Origin: Pholiota molesta
Lineage: Eukaryota > Basidiomycota > Agaricomycetes > Agaricales > Strophariaceae
Direction: 5' to 3'
Length of the DNA stretch: 64,000 nt
NCBI GenBank assembly: GCA_014925825.1
Contig: JACGCK010000050.1
Coordinates: 124,001-188,000 of the forward strand
The notes beneath the pieces are model-generated. The model did no database searches. It was not told the DNA's origin and worked only from the letters and a program-made list of their open reading frames with translations. Each line of letters opens with the position of its first letter. Within the stretch, counting starts at the first letter, position 1. This document shows positions 34,751 to 46,090 of this stretch, piece after piece. The translations under genes and the position numbers were made by a program.

Positions 34751-35691
34751 GTTTCACGCTGAGTTCCTGATTCCGGTGGGTGCACCCCAAACTGACGTGC
34801 GCCGTGTTTGTCTGTTTTTTCCGCTTTGGTAGGCAGGTTACCAGTTGAAAAAAAGATACCCTTTTCCCTACCCACGACTCCGAGCGAGTTGATTTCGTTG
34901 TATCTGACATGACTATTTGATCTTTTTTACTCTCGCGGCTATGAATAGAGACCCGCTTGTTTTATGTATATCCAATATGTACTACTAAAACCCTAGCGTG
35001 GCCATTGCGCTGAGCTCCAAGACTGCTTGCTCTGCTCAGGGCCATTATTTGTTGTTGTACTTATTTCCTTTCTCCGTGCTCCGTGCGCTTACAATCTAAT
35101 TGAATTTGGATATATGATGTATGTACATGACGGCGATGGGTGTAAGCGAACGTTCCCTCGTGTGTGTACATAAGCAGGCATACCGCTCGTTGCGCTTGCA
35201 AGACCCTGTCACCTTGTTCCACCGCTAAATTTTCTCAGCTGGTGTACACAGTCTTATATGGAAGCATTGGAGAAGCATCACCCACCTTCGCACTGTCCTC
35301 CGATATCTCGATGGCTCAAAGACTCGGAGACGACACAGCCTGAAGGCCGACAGGCTCAAGCTCCAGGTACGGGATGCGCTGGAAGAGGTTTAATACATTT
35401 ATCTGTATTCACCAATACCCCCAAGCCTCGTGAGCCGTTGCATCTTTCATGTTGCTTTGATGCGTATCCTCGCCTCCTGGGTGGGAACAGCCTGGGATCT
35501 GGATCAGATTCAAGCCAAAAAGATGTTGGTTTTCAAACCACTCGACCCTTGGAAGGAGCCTTCGCCCGTGACGGCATTGATTCCTCGCTTGAGAATTGCC
35601 CGCCCTAGCAAGCCCCGCTTTTTTTTTCGTTCTTGATTGACAGGATGCCAAACCAAACTTGTTATTATGATGGTATCGTACAACAAAAGGG
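34751..35691. other. Intergenic region between the monooxygenase pair
   Basis: About 0.9 kb with no supported ORF. The right end is the promoter of the second gene. Confidence 0.5.
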
Positions 35692-35699
35692 TATATATA
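35692..35699 (+). promoter_or_regulatory. TATA box of monooxygenase gene 2
   Basis: TATATATA, 110 bp before the ATG at 35809. Confidence 0.55.
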
Positions 35700-35808
35700 C
35701 AAGGCCGTCCGCCCCGTGAAGAAACCAATCCTCCCTGGACCCTCACCTCCTCCGCTGCGCCATAGCTGCACTTCAGATCTAGTACGCTAGTCATTTAAAG
35801 TTTTTTCG

Positions 35809-37906
35809 ATGCCGATCTGTACGCCACCGAAGCCGCTTGAGACGGCCGCAGTCGCCCTGAAGGTCGCTATTACGGGCGGCAATATTGGCGGTTAGTTCCT
35901 CTTTTTCAATCGCGCAAGTGAGCGCTCATTGTGATGCGCACGTGTTCGGCTGCCGTTTCCTTCTCGCGCGTACTACAGGCTTGGCGGCCGCGTACGCGAT
36001 GAAGCTCGCAGGTCACGACGTCGTCGCAGTCGTGGAGAAGTCGGACGGGAAGTATCAGGTGCGTAGTCGTCGGCGGCGGCGCCTTTGCCTCGTATGGCGT
36101 CATGGGCTTTAGGTTGACCTGGAGGATTGTCGTTATCTCAGAGCCGTGGTAGCTTACAGTAAGTCATCCAGATCGTGATGGTGTATCATTGGAATGTATG
36201 GAGCTGACCGTACTCTGCTTAGATCGCCGCCGGGTATGTCGAGGACGCTGCAGCGGTGGGGACTGGAGCAGGAGCTGGAACGGCTAGCGCACAAGTGCAC
36301 CTTGCTAGTTTTTAGCAATGGTACGTCATCGATTCATCTTTGGGTCGGGAGGAATAACCGGACTCTTGCTCTGGTCTAACTCACTTGTTTTCATTCTAGG
36401 TGGGACCAACGAGATAATTGGGGGGATTAGCATGGACAAAGATTTCTTGGAGGACCTCCTTGCGGAGTTCCTTTTTATTCAGGTTCGATCGACGACTGTT
36501 TTTTTGCGTAAATTTAATCATATATTTGTAGCATCAATCACTCCGAGATCTCTTGTATGACCTTGTTGTCGAAGCAGGTATTCCCGTCCTCTTCAACACA
36601 GAGGTCACCGACGTCCGGATCGCCCCCACGTGCGCGATGGTCATACTTGACAACGGAGAAAAGCTGGAAGTCGACTTCGTCATCGCGGCTGATGGGTACA
36701 ACAGCACCCTACGGCCAAAAGTGACCAACGTCCCTGACGAGGACGCTAAAAGTCCAGAGGTCAAACACCTTCATTTGACGTTCACAATACCGACGGAAGT
36801 CCTGTCGCAAGAAGAGGACCTTCATTTTCCCGTGGAGAAGACTCTCGTAAGTTCGTTTGGCCGTGATGTACTATGTCTATCATTCGCTTATGGGATGAAT
36901 GTGTTGTTCGTAGTGGCCGTTATGGATGGGCTCTGGATATACGATCCACACGAACGTCTCGGTGGGTTTATTTCCTCACTTTGCCGAATTCATCGGCATT
37001 TAACATTGTTCGCTATCGCTTCACGATAGACGGACGGTCAATTCCTATCAGGGACATTAACGTATGATTGGGAGCGTGAGCTGCTCCCTGAGGACAATGA
37101 CTGGGCGGAGCGTCCAATCGAGTACTACGCGCTGGATATGAAACGATTTGAGGAGACGTATGTATAGTTTCCTTTTTGATGTTTGGTATACCATGTCGCG
37201 TGCTAGTTGTTAGGCGCTGACCGCAACTCTACAGTTTACGGAAGCTTCTGGGACTTGTCAAAACCGTGTCCGCACGAATCATCGTTACTCGACCGGCTCC
37301 TAGCGACCTTGTTTGTGACGATTCTAGAATCGTGCTGATTGGAGAGGCAGCGCATCCACTCCTGGTGAGTCTATAATTGTGAATTCCATCATTGTGCGGT
37401 AATCACTTAAAACATTTAAATTCCAAATCCCACAGCCTGGCGCTAATCACCGCACGTCGCTAGTGATCGAGGATGCCGAGACCCTGCGTTCCATCTTCTC
37501 GCGGCTGCAAACACGCGAGCAGCTCTCGCAGTTCCTGACTGCGTACGAGGATATCAGACAGCCACGCTGCAAACACGCTGTCGAGTACGATCAACAGTTC
37601 CACCAAATGGTACGCTGCAAAGGTCCCGGACCGGAGATGGAGATGAGGGACGAAATGGTGCGCGAGTCCATGGTCCATGGGGACTGGGATCATATGGATG
37701 AGGCCGCTTTCCGACTCGTCTGGGCTGAAGAATTATTGATGTATGCCTTTGATGCAACGGAGCAGGTCGACAGCTACTGGTCGCACTGGGGCAAGGCCAT
37801 GAGTCGTACGACCAGGGACGACAACGACGCGAGTGGCTCGATGACGCCGACGACGGCGTCGCCAGCGATCATTGCAGGACTGCGTCGGGTATCTGTTTCC
37901 TATTAG
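35809..37906 (+). CDS. FAD-dependent monooxygenase 2 (salicylate hydroxylase-like)
   Basis: Intact tandem paralogue of the gene at 32588. Exons: 35809-35890, 35979-36058, 36142-36158, 36223-36320, 36400-36482, 36532-36846, 36914-36961, 37030-37157, 37235-37364 and 37436-37906; 483 aa, all phases consistent. Motifs: dinucleotide-binding GGNIGGL (from residue 23), a change from the usual GxGxxG; VVAVVEKSDGKYQ; DG motif VIAADGYNSTLR; GD-like VLIGEAAHPLL followed by PGANHRTSLVIEDAETL. Exon 3 is again 17 bp and encodes SRGSL plus two bases of the next codon. Both paralogues have GE(S/A)AHP where GDAAHP is common. No membrane anchor or signal peptide. Substrate unknown; the pair could act in aromatic degradation or secondary metabolism. 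Confidence 0.9.
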
Positions 37907-40212
37907 TCCTCATCCCCCATGTCATGCTTTCTAACACAGGCCCAATAGTTCTTCACAAGACACCCTCCGACAATCTCTTGAATCGTAGCTCCATACGTCG
38001 CTCAATCTCTGGTCTATGTTTTCTTCTTTGCTATCATCGTCATTTTCTGTAATCATTATCTACGCATCTGTAATTTCTAATACCATGCCCTCATATCCTC
38101 CGAAAGTCGAGTTCAGACAAAGTGTACTTGATTTTTTGTATGTATAATGATCAATCTCACTGTGAAAGTTTGTTTTATTATCATTCACAAGGGGAAGGCT
38201 CGCATTTCTCCCTATATACTTTGTTACTATCTTGGTTATCGGCTCTCTAGCAGAGTCCGTGTGTTATCATATTTGTAGGACAAAAGCTCGCCTGGACCAT
38301 GATTAACGTTCAGCAGAATGAGGTTTACTATGCCCTCTGGGTAATACTATGGTCTAAGATGCAGATTTTTATATTCGATATTGGCATATTGGCATATGTC
38401 ACGTAGTTTTCTATGAACGACCTATATACAGAAGATTCTATATAAAATCGGATCTATGCAAAGTCTATGTATACCAGTCAGAATCAGAAGTTTATTTATT
38501 CGAAGGCTCTCGGTTATCACCGTGGTACTGTATCTGGTTCTATCTGGTCGTCTCGTACACCGTACACCATCTCCACCCACTGCGCACGTCAATTACGACC
38601 CCACAAAGAGGATGATATACTAAACTCATGTTGGAAAATATTAGCAAATAAAACAAACCACCGCGTCGTGTAAGTATCTCGAATTTATCTGCCTGTGGAA
38701 TGTCGAGAATCGAGATTCGACGTGCAGTTGCCAGTGTTCGGTCCGAGACAAGTCCGAGGAACTGGGTCCTACGTGTACTCGTATGACTCTCACCAACTCA
38801 CACTGCCTTAGGTATGAAGCGACCTTCACTTGACCCAGATTCAGGTGAGTTTAAAGGCATCTCGCGTACGCAAAGTACTGCTCATGTCTCTTCGAACCGG
38901 ACTCCCAGAATCCCGTCCCCACAAAGCAAATAGCTTCAGATAGTCGACTCCTCCACCTGCACCCCAGCGCATGAGTTCAGATACTCATCTATACTGACGC
39001 GATGCTGCCTTTTAGACGAGGACGGCAGAGATGAGTGAGATAACCCAACAATCACTCAATGTCGTGCAGATCTCTATCCGATGGGCGCAACGCAGAAGTG
39101 AGTACGCAGCGGTGATGCTCTGCAAACGATTTGTTTCCAACTTCAAATTTAACACTATCTCTATGCCCGTAGTAACCCATCGATTATATACAAAGACCGC
39201 CTCAGCCAGACCGCAATTGCTATGAAAAATTCTTAGTGCGCCCCCTCCAGATGTGCGTTGTACCTGTTTCCATCTTCAAAGATCGCTGACAGTTCTATTC
39301 ACTAACACGTTCTCTCAATTGGACTTAACAGATGCTAGCGCTCATCCATTGACCCATCCCTATTCATCGACGCAAGGCCTTTGCAATTTGCCTGTGATAA
39401 AGCGATCGATGTATGATCGCGCTATTGGTGTTGAGATGGATCTCCCAATCGTTCATAAATGAGCGATCCTCTTTTATGGGACACGGAATGTCGATGCATG
39501 ACCCTATATTCTCTCCTCCTTCTTTCTCATGTCCGCTTTTTACAACGTGCAAAGAGAACTTGTACGGAACAGTGCCTTGATCTAGTCCCCTGCTTTATGT
39601 CATGCATGATTTTTTTTTTGCTTGAATGCGTTGATGATAATGTGGGAAATGTTCCTCCCCGCATCGTTGGCATAGATGTTCGCTGTGGAAAGACAACTGT
39701 CTCTTTCAAGTTCTCTCTTGTAGAATTTATACAGATCAGCGATGTGCATGGCGATCTTTGGTGGAACGTGGCACTTTTTCTTTTTTTTTCTTTTTCGTCT
39801 TCTTTACGCTCCTTCCCATGCTCCCCCCCCACATACATCCCAGTAGCTTCAAAGAATCCGGATTGACCCCGGAGAGAAAGGCTTCGCTGTTGTGCTAATA
39901 ATCTTTTGGTCGACTGCAAATGTCATCCCGCCTTCGCCTTGCGAATTTGCTACCCACCACTATTTGTTGGCTTAATCCCCATCGTGGATAGGGCCAAATG
40001 GTTATCCAGCCGCAGCTTCCAATCTCTCCAAAGTTAATTCACTCCTTACTGTGTTACTGTCGTCCTAGCTCATATGCGTACCAAAGAATAAGTTCTTACG
40101 AACACCTACTGATCGACGATCAATTACTAGTATGCAATATATAATACCAAACCTTATGCCCTGATGCACTTCTCCATACCTAATGTGCGTCATTGGCGCT
40201 GCAATTTGAATG
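37907..40212. other. Intergenic region, no gene seen
   Basis: About 2.3 kb. Poly-T/A tracts near 39612 and 39777-39800. Short ORFs only. No repeat to the rest of the window recognised. Confidence 0.5.
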
Positions 40213-40499
40213 AACGAGTAATACAAGTTCGATAAAATGATACGTTGTTGGATCTGCCCAAGATACGCATCTCGCCCGAATCCTCAAAATCCTCGAGCTC
40301 ATGGGATTTATCCGGGCAAAGAACGTCGTACACATCAACTACGGGTTGATCCAGGGAATGAGCACCGAGGGCACTGCAGTGTCCTGACCAGATTATCAAG
40401 AAGGCCGGAAACGCGATGTACGAGCAGATGGAGAAGACCGATAACAAGTATGCGGCTATTGATATTGAGGATCCAGAGATGAGGAACCCGAAGATATAG
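40213..40499 (+). pseudogene. Arginyl-tRNA synthetase fragment
   Basis: Translated pieces match the class I ArgRS region around the KMSKS-equivalent loop: YKFDKM, YVVGSAQDTHLARILKILEL, MGF, HINYGLIQGMSTEGTAV and, in another frame, QIIKKAGNAMYEQMEK. It carries an in-frame TAA (near 40219), a frameshift before YVV and another near 40382. It ends at TAG 40497-40499 with no trace of the catalytic N-terminus or anticodon-binding C-terminus. A dispersed gene fragment, not functional. The functional gene must be elsewhere in the genome. Confidence 0.75.
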
Positions 40500-40972
40500 A
40501 TACAAATCAAATTGGCAAACGCGATTTCGGCGAAATGCGTTCGTGTTATTGTTCAGGGCGGAGAGGACTTGGGAAAAAGCGAAAGCAAATATGTATTTTT
40601 AAGACGGTGCGAGGGTGTTACGAACACGGGCTGCTATGCGGTTTTTTATTATCATGCCTTTGGAAAAGATGTAAGACTAGTCGCAAAAAGAAGGGACATA
40701 GATAATTAGAATAACATCTGCAGGGGATATCTAGATTTTACGTACTATATCGTACGCGACCTAAGATTGTCCGATTACGAACCAACTTTCAACCACAGCG
40801 TCAAATTCCAGCTCGATATCCCAGTTACCTTTCCCAATCCACGTCGTCAGCAAATAGTCATCGAAGAAACCGATTTCGGCCATGTCTTCCGTGAAGCGGA
40901 AACCGGCTACCTTTGGGGAGGGTCCGAGGTATTCGTGTCTGTTTTGAACAACGAGATGAATTCGTTGATTGT
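40500..40972. other. Short spacer, no supported gene
   Basis: A 74-codon plus-strand ORF (40767-40991) reads as plausible protein but runs antisense into the 3' end of the next gene and has no recognised family. Not called. Confidence 0.35.
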
Positions 40973-41466
40973 TCAGAGAGAGGAAGGTTGAGAAGGCACG
41001 GACCGTTTAGGTTGAATGACGACGTCAGCGACGAAATTACTTCCTTGGTACGATTCGGGATCCACGATCAGGTCGTCGTAATGCCGGTAGACAAGCAAGT
41101 GCAAGTTGTCGCCTGCTCTGAATTTCACCTGTTCAAAAACATTCAGCAATATTTCAAACACCCACATCCGCAACGCAATCAACTCACCTTATCGCAACCA
41201 AACACAGATAGATAATGTCGAGGGAGCTCCAGCACACCCGGTTTCAGCGCATGGTACGCCGTCAATGGATATCGGTTCAATGCCCACGCGCCGGATTTCA
41301 GTGCGACCTGGGTGCTTTTGAGCATCTCGCCTCGCTGCGCCTGCAAGACCACCTTCTTCTCGCCGGCGCTGAGCGTGTCGAACGGGGGCAGCCCTTGAGA
41401 TTGCCGCAGCTTTTCCCGCGCGTCTTTGAAGGCGATGATCTCAGCCTGTGTCCAAGTGCGCGTCAT
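40973..41466 (-). CDS. Unrecognised 144-aa protein, two exons
   Basis: Exons 41466-41188 and 41128-40973; the intron has gtgag donor and ttttgaacag acceptor, phase 0. N-terminus MTRTWTQAEIIAFKDAREKL is helical and charged. The middle has SAGEKKVVLQAQRGEMLKST and ALNRYPLTAYHALKPGVLEL. The second exon reads VKFRAGDNLHLLVYRHYDDL and ends in a Ser/Pro tail. No signal peptide or membrane helix. The clean splice and open frame make it likely real. Family not recognised. Confidence 0.6.
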
Positions 41467-42240
41467 GGTGAGTTGTCCCCGCTGTGAGGTTCATCGTGAG
41501 TGTAAGTGAGTAAATGTGGGCGAAAAAAAATCGCGGCGGGTATTGGTACACGTGCACCGAACCGGGCCGCGGAGTCCGCGCCGACCACGTGGAATTCTCA
41601 GTTCTCAGTTCTCGACAACACTTTGTCCAATTCTTTATCTCCCTGCACTACACAGCTATTGTCTACACGACTAAATCTCTAGAGGACGTCGACGGAGACT
41701 AAGCCATCGGGGAACTTCACTACTAAGTAGTTGGAGGGGAAGAACGAGCGGGCGGTGGGCTGTGTGGTGGCGGCTACAAGAGGCTTGGGCTCTGCTTGAG
41801 TTCGGATTGGGAAAGGTACTCCAGAAAAGCATATGAGTCCGTGCGAGCGGACGTGTCGAGAGCGAAGGACTATATCACTGCTTATGCTGCCGCCAGTTTT
41901 GTTGCGAATCGCGAGCGCACGTCTCCTTGACTGCGACCGAATCGTTCATGGCAGGCTCCGCCGCTCATCGCAGCCCGTTGTTCAATCTCTCGAAATACTC
42001 TGATGGCAATCTCTTCTAACCGACTGTCATTCCGCATTCGCATGCCTTATCCTGTCAATAAGGATTGATTCTATCTGCGCTATTTTTCCTGGGTAGATGC
42101 ACTTGCTCAGACAACATCTTACCAAGTTATGCGTCAGTCTACAGCTTAAATCTATCTAATTACGGGAGTCACGCGGGTATAGGTCTGTCGCCCTACTCTT
42201 TCCACTCAGAGTCGTAAATACCCACTGATTTGATGCGTAG
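41467..42240. other. Intergenic region, no gene seen
   Basis: About 0.8 kb upstream of the minus-strand gene and left of the SDR remnant. Nothing supported. Confidence 0.4.
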
Positions 42241-42617
42241 GTTTAGCCCTCGTCGACATTGTCCCTTCCAAGAGTCTGCTATCCTCTACGCCGGCGCATA
42301 CGATCCATCCAACGGGTGCTTCCCAAATTAAAGCGCTGGCGACCAAGTATGCTAGGCGAAACGAGATTGTGAGATATGTTGCAGGAGACAAAGAAGGCAA
42401 CGATGCGATTGCGAAAGAGATCAAAGGGAAATATGGGCGGGTCGACACTATCATCGCGAACGCCGGTGAGAGTCCCACATGGCTGCCATCTGTAATGATG
42501 TCTGACTTCGACCATTCGCGTTATGTTCTTAGGCATTGCGAATTACATGGGGAAGGCGCACGAGACGCTCGTCGACAGATGGCGCTCAAGCTCAGGCGCC
42601 AAGATTCACCGCGAGTA
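42241..42617 (+). pseudogene. Short-chain dehydrogenase/reductase fragment
   Basis: Related to the two intact SDR genes of the window. It begins at an acceptor-like gcgtag equal to the start of their exon 2 and reads GLALVD, then in another frame ESAILYAGAYDPSNG. A third shift gives EIVRYVAGDKEGNDAIAKEI, YGRVDTIIANA and, after an intron 42464-42533, IANYMGKAHETLVDRW. The first exon (Rossmann start), the catalytic Tyr exon and the rest are missing; TAG ends at 42617. Lone 1-base shifts near 42280 and 42317 again lie near G/C runs, but the lost ends make it a true remnant. Confidence 0.8.
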
Positions 42618-42821
42618 GAAAAAGGTTCACAATATATTGTCATCTCACAGGAGGTGAGTGAGGAATGGAAGTAACACAAGGATGTTTTTGCGATTTTATG
42701 TAAATTTTTAAAAGAAGAAAGACGTTCGAATAGGAAAAGGGTTTAAGGAGTCTAAAGCTAGATCAAAGGAAAGAAAACTCTGCGGCTGCAGTGAAATATA
42801 TCCACATCGCGCACTAAGTAT

Positions 42822-43359
42822 CTAGCACGAGCCGGCATTGGGATCGATAGTAAGCAAGAAATTTCCGTCCTGCCTGATTCCTCCGTGCCCATCACACCCG
42901 TTGTTGGTGACAAGCAAATCCGCCTGGCACACAGCCTTGGAGATAGACATGGAAGTTCCGGAGGTATTCTCAATCTTGAAGTTGCCTATTAGCGCGTTAT
43001 GGAGGTCAATACAATGTAGGAGGGTAGATATAGAATAGACTAACAGTGATAATTGTTGACGTTGACGCATGAGGTCAACACTTTGTTTCCAGCGATCTAT
43101 AGGTGGGAAATTTTATGGGATGAGGGAAGGGGGGAAAGTTTATGATACACGTTGAGCTTACAGTGTGGCCATTATTGCAAAAGCCATCAATGGCGCTCGA
43201 GCAATCGCCCACTTGTCTAGGATAAGGAAAAAGTGAAACTTAGTGAGGAAAAGTGAAGGAGGAATTTTGTGGACGAGAGTTGACATACCCTCCGCTGAAG
43301 CAGCCAACCGCGTTGACATTGCTCGCAAAGGTAGCGAGGAAGACGATAAGAGGGATCAT
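42822..43359 (-). CDS. Small secreted cysteine-rich protein
   Basis: Exons 43359-43289, 43216-43162, 43096-43045 and 42985-42822 give 113 aa. Signal peptide MIPLIVFLATFASNVNA, then a short mature protein with Cys in GCFSGG, GDCSSAIDGFCNNG, LTSCVNV, HCNF, VCQAD, GCDGHGG and the C-terminal DPNAGSC: eight cysteines, enough for four disulfides. The ending (G-C-x-x-x-G-G ... D-P-N-x-G-x-C) resembles small secreted fungal proteins of unknown function; this is recalled, not searched. The frame was chosen because only it preserves Cys spacing across all three introns. Candidate effector-like or cell-wall protein. Confidence 0.78.
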
Positions 43360-45233
43360 CTTGGCCTTTTGGGAAGAAAACAAAGTTAATGTAGCAGAGG
43401 ACGATATCTGATGGAAAACAACTGACAAAGGAGTACATATTACAATGAGGCTTGATGCTTTGAAGGACTGCAATGAAAGAGAAAGAAATAACGGTCGGTT
43501 TATATTCGTTTTCTGAAGGCAGGAGATATACTTCAGTTTTACTATGTCAAAGTCAGAATCAACGTAAGTTTTAGATAATGATGATAGCAAGATGATGCCT
43601 GTCCGACCGACAAAAAAATTGATGCGCGTGTTAACGGGAAAACAAGACTCTACCAGCGCTAAATCTGAAGACCGGGACCCATAGTCAGCTCTATATTTAG
43701 CGTAACATTGAGCGGAATGTACACTAATACCTACGTTCAGTACGGACCAATGCAAAAGGATGGCCGTGCCGCGATTGTCGTTAATTCGTATTCTATTATC
43801 TAGCCCCTGCCTAGCTGTGTAATAGATGTGTAATCGGACTGAAGAATATCTCTCTCCTTGGCATCGTCATTCCTGGGGCCTTTGGTTTATAATGAGGCGT
43901 ATTAAGGCAGTGTAATTCGAGTTGAATAAGTCTCTTGCTGACTTCAATGCTGTTACATTAATTCGTCTTCTTAATCGCTAACTAACAGAATATGATTGAA
44001 CCCATAAAATATGCTTGTCTATGCGATTCATCCAAATTAATCCCTTCGAGATTCACAAACAGGCGATTTCTGAATCCATCTGCTTTCCGATTTTGCTGGA
44101 ACAAAATTTCAATAGATATTCGTAACAAGACGGATTTTTAACTCACAAGATTCTGCCCACTCTGCGATGAGGATGATTCACAACTATATCATTGACAAAA
44201 TCAAATCAGTGGAAGGATTAGAAATACCGATCATAGTGTGAATATACGTGACCACCGGATTCTGGATATCGTAGACGCCGGACTGATTGGCAGCGACTAT
44301 TAGTATTACATTACTTAGAATAGCATGGGCTCTTTACGCCGCGTCTCGTAATTCATGAGCAATTAGAAATAATCATTGGGTCTCTACTTTGTTTTGCATG
44401 CTTGTAGTGACTGCGCTTGCTACTATTTTTTTTCCACAAAAGAAATCAATGCGATTTAAATTTGGTCGTAATGTCTACGAAAAATCGACAAATAATTGAG
44501 AAAAGGACGCCAAAAAAAAACCAAAATCGTGAAGCCTTGACAGCAGCACCTCGGTAGAAGTCCGGCACATCTTCCGGGCTTCCTGTACCCTTCTCTCTTT
44601 CTTCTGTCTCCACTTACACCACCTTCTCATGACCCAAACGCACCGTTCTCTAGGCTTCGCCCTGCGTCACATGCGGACGTGAACTTCCGATGTTTCCGTC
44701 ATCTCCTCATTCGTCGGCGAGCTGGTGCCACTGGCTCTTCGTGACTTGCGTATTACACCGGCTCCGATGGTGGGCTCGGCAGTGATGGTACCGGGGCGCT
44801 TTTGCCGCTTGAATTGTTGAGTCTTCGATAAGGGCTGTAGAACCAAGATCTAACAATAAAATGATTCCCCACATTTTACGAACTTGAACTGAACATAACC
44901 AGGTCAATCTTTCTTGCTCCGTTGGGTGTAAGTACCTCTGCTTCAGCTATCGTTCTCTCCGTTTTCATGATCGCTGGGCCTTCCAAGTGATGGCCTTATG
45001 CGGTCTGATTCAGAGAGCATGGGATCTGTTGGGACATAGGGCTCCTTGCAAAGTGATAATATCAGGACATATAGGAAACAGTCAACCACGTAAATGGCAA
45101 TGCTTATGTTCAAGAATTTTATTCCCTCCACACATTTACTACTTTTTTCCTGGCAGCCAAACACGACGCGTGCACGTGCATATGCGCATACGCGTAATCC
45201 GTGGAACGGAAATGTTGTCGCGTCTTCGCATTC
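43360..45233. other. Intergenic region, no gene seen
   Basis: About 1.9 kb, AT-rich between 43900 and 44550. No supported gene, no clear repeat. Confidence 0.5.
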
Positions 45234-46090
45234 TGTTCTTGTCGATTTAAAGAATGTAAAGAAAATATTATTCAGAGTCCAATCGACGGGAGTACTTACT
45301 ACCAATTAAGAAAGTCAAGCGCGATAATTGTTTTCCGTGTATTCAGTATTATTGATATACTTGTATTGATCCATGTATACGCCTCAACAGTTCCAACGCT
45401 GATACGCGAAATGCTTGAATGCACTCATGCAAGCAAGTAAGCAAACGTACCGCGATGCCTGACGCGCGCCGTTAGTGAGACGTAGTCGTGCAATGCAATT
45501 CTACTTACCTCAAGTGTGCCTACATCTTCGGATTCCCACTTGACCCCACCGAACTAGCCAACACAGACACGTAGCTCAGATGCGCCGCCCAGGAACATGC
45601 CATCATCTATCACCGTACACGCAACGCCCACGTACATACGCCCATCTTCAGAAGTGGCGTGACGCAAGCGCATGTCGCACGCATTGTTCCCCACTCATGT
45701 CAGATGGAATTTGAAAGCTATAGGTGCACACGCAGAGCGGCGGCTCAGTCATTGGCCGTACGCTCAGTTGCATTGCGTTGAGCACCTGAATAACCGAATG
45801 GGTGGGGAGTGTGCGTTGCGAGTGCAACTGACGGCGGGCAAGGACGGGAAGATCATCTCCAGAAGTGGGGTGACGCCAGCGCACGTCGCACGCACTGTTC
45901 CCCATCCACGTTGGTTGGGACATCAGGTGCACGCGCAGAGCGACGGCTCAGCCGTTGGCCGCACGCGTTAAACATCTGAATCACCGGATGGGTGGGGAGT
46001 GTGCGTTGCGAGTGTCTCTGACGGCGAGCAAGGAAGGGAAGATGGTGGTGGTGGTATCGATGAAGATCAAGATCAGCAGTTCACCTATAC
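45234..46090. repeat. ~850-bp dispersed repeat, copy 1 (uninterrupted)
   Basis: Matches 48852-48969 plus 56031-56790 in the same orientation, but without the 7-kb insertion there. It contains an internal tandem duplication of about 200 bp: agaagtggcgtgacgc...cgatgggtggggagtgtgc recurs at ~45652 and ~45861. No coding potential seen. It serves as the empty site for the long-TIR element. Confidence 0.8.

Noticed and set aside
40767..40991. 74-codon plus-strand ORF (MSDYEPTFNHSVKF...)
   Set aside because: It overlaps the end of the minus-strand gene and has no family. Treated as chance.
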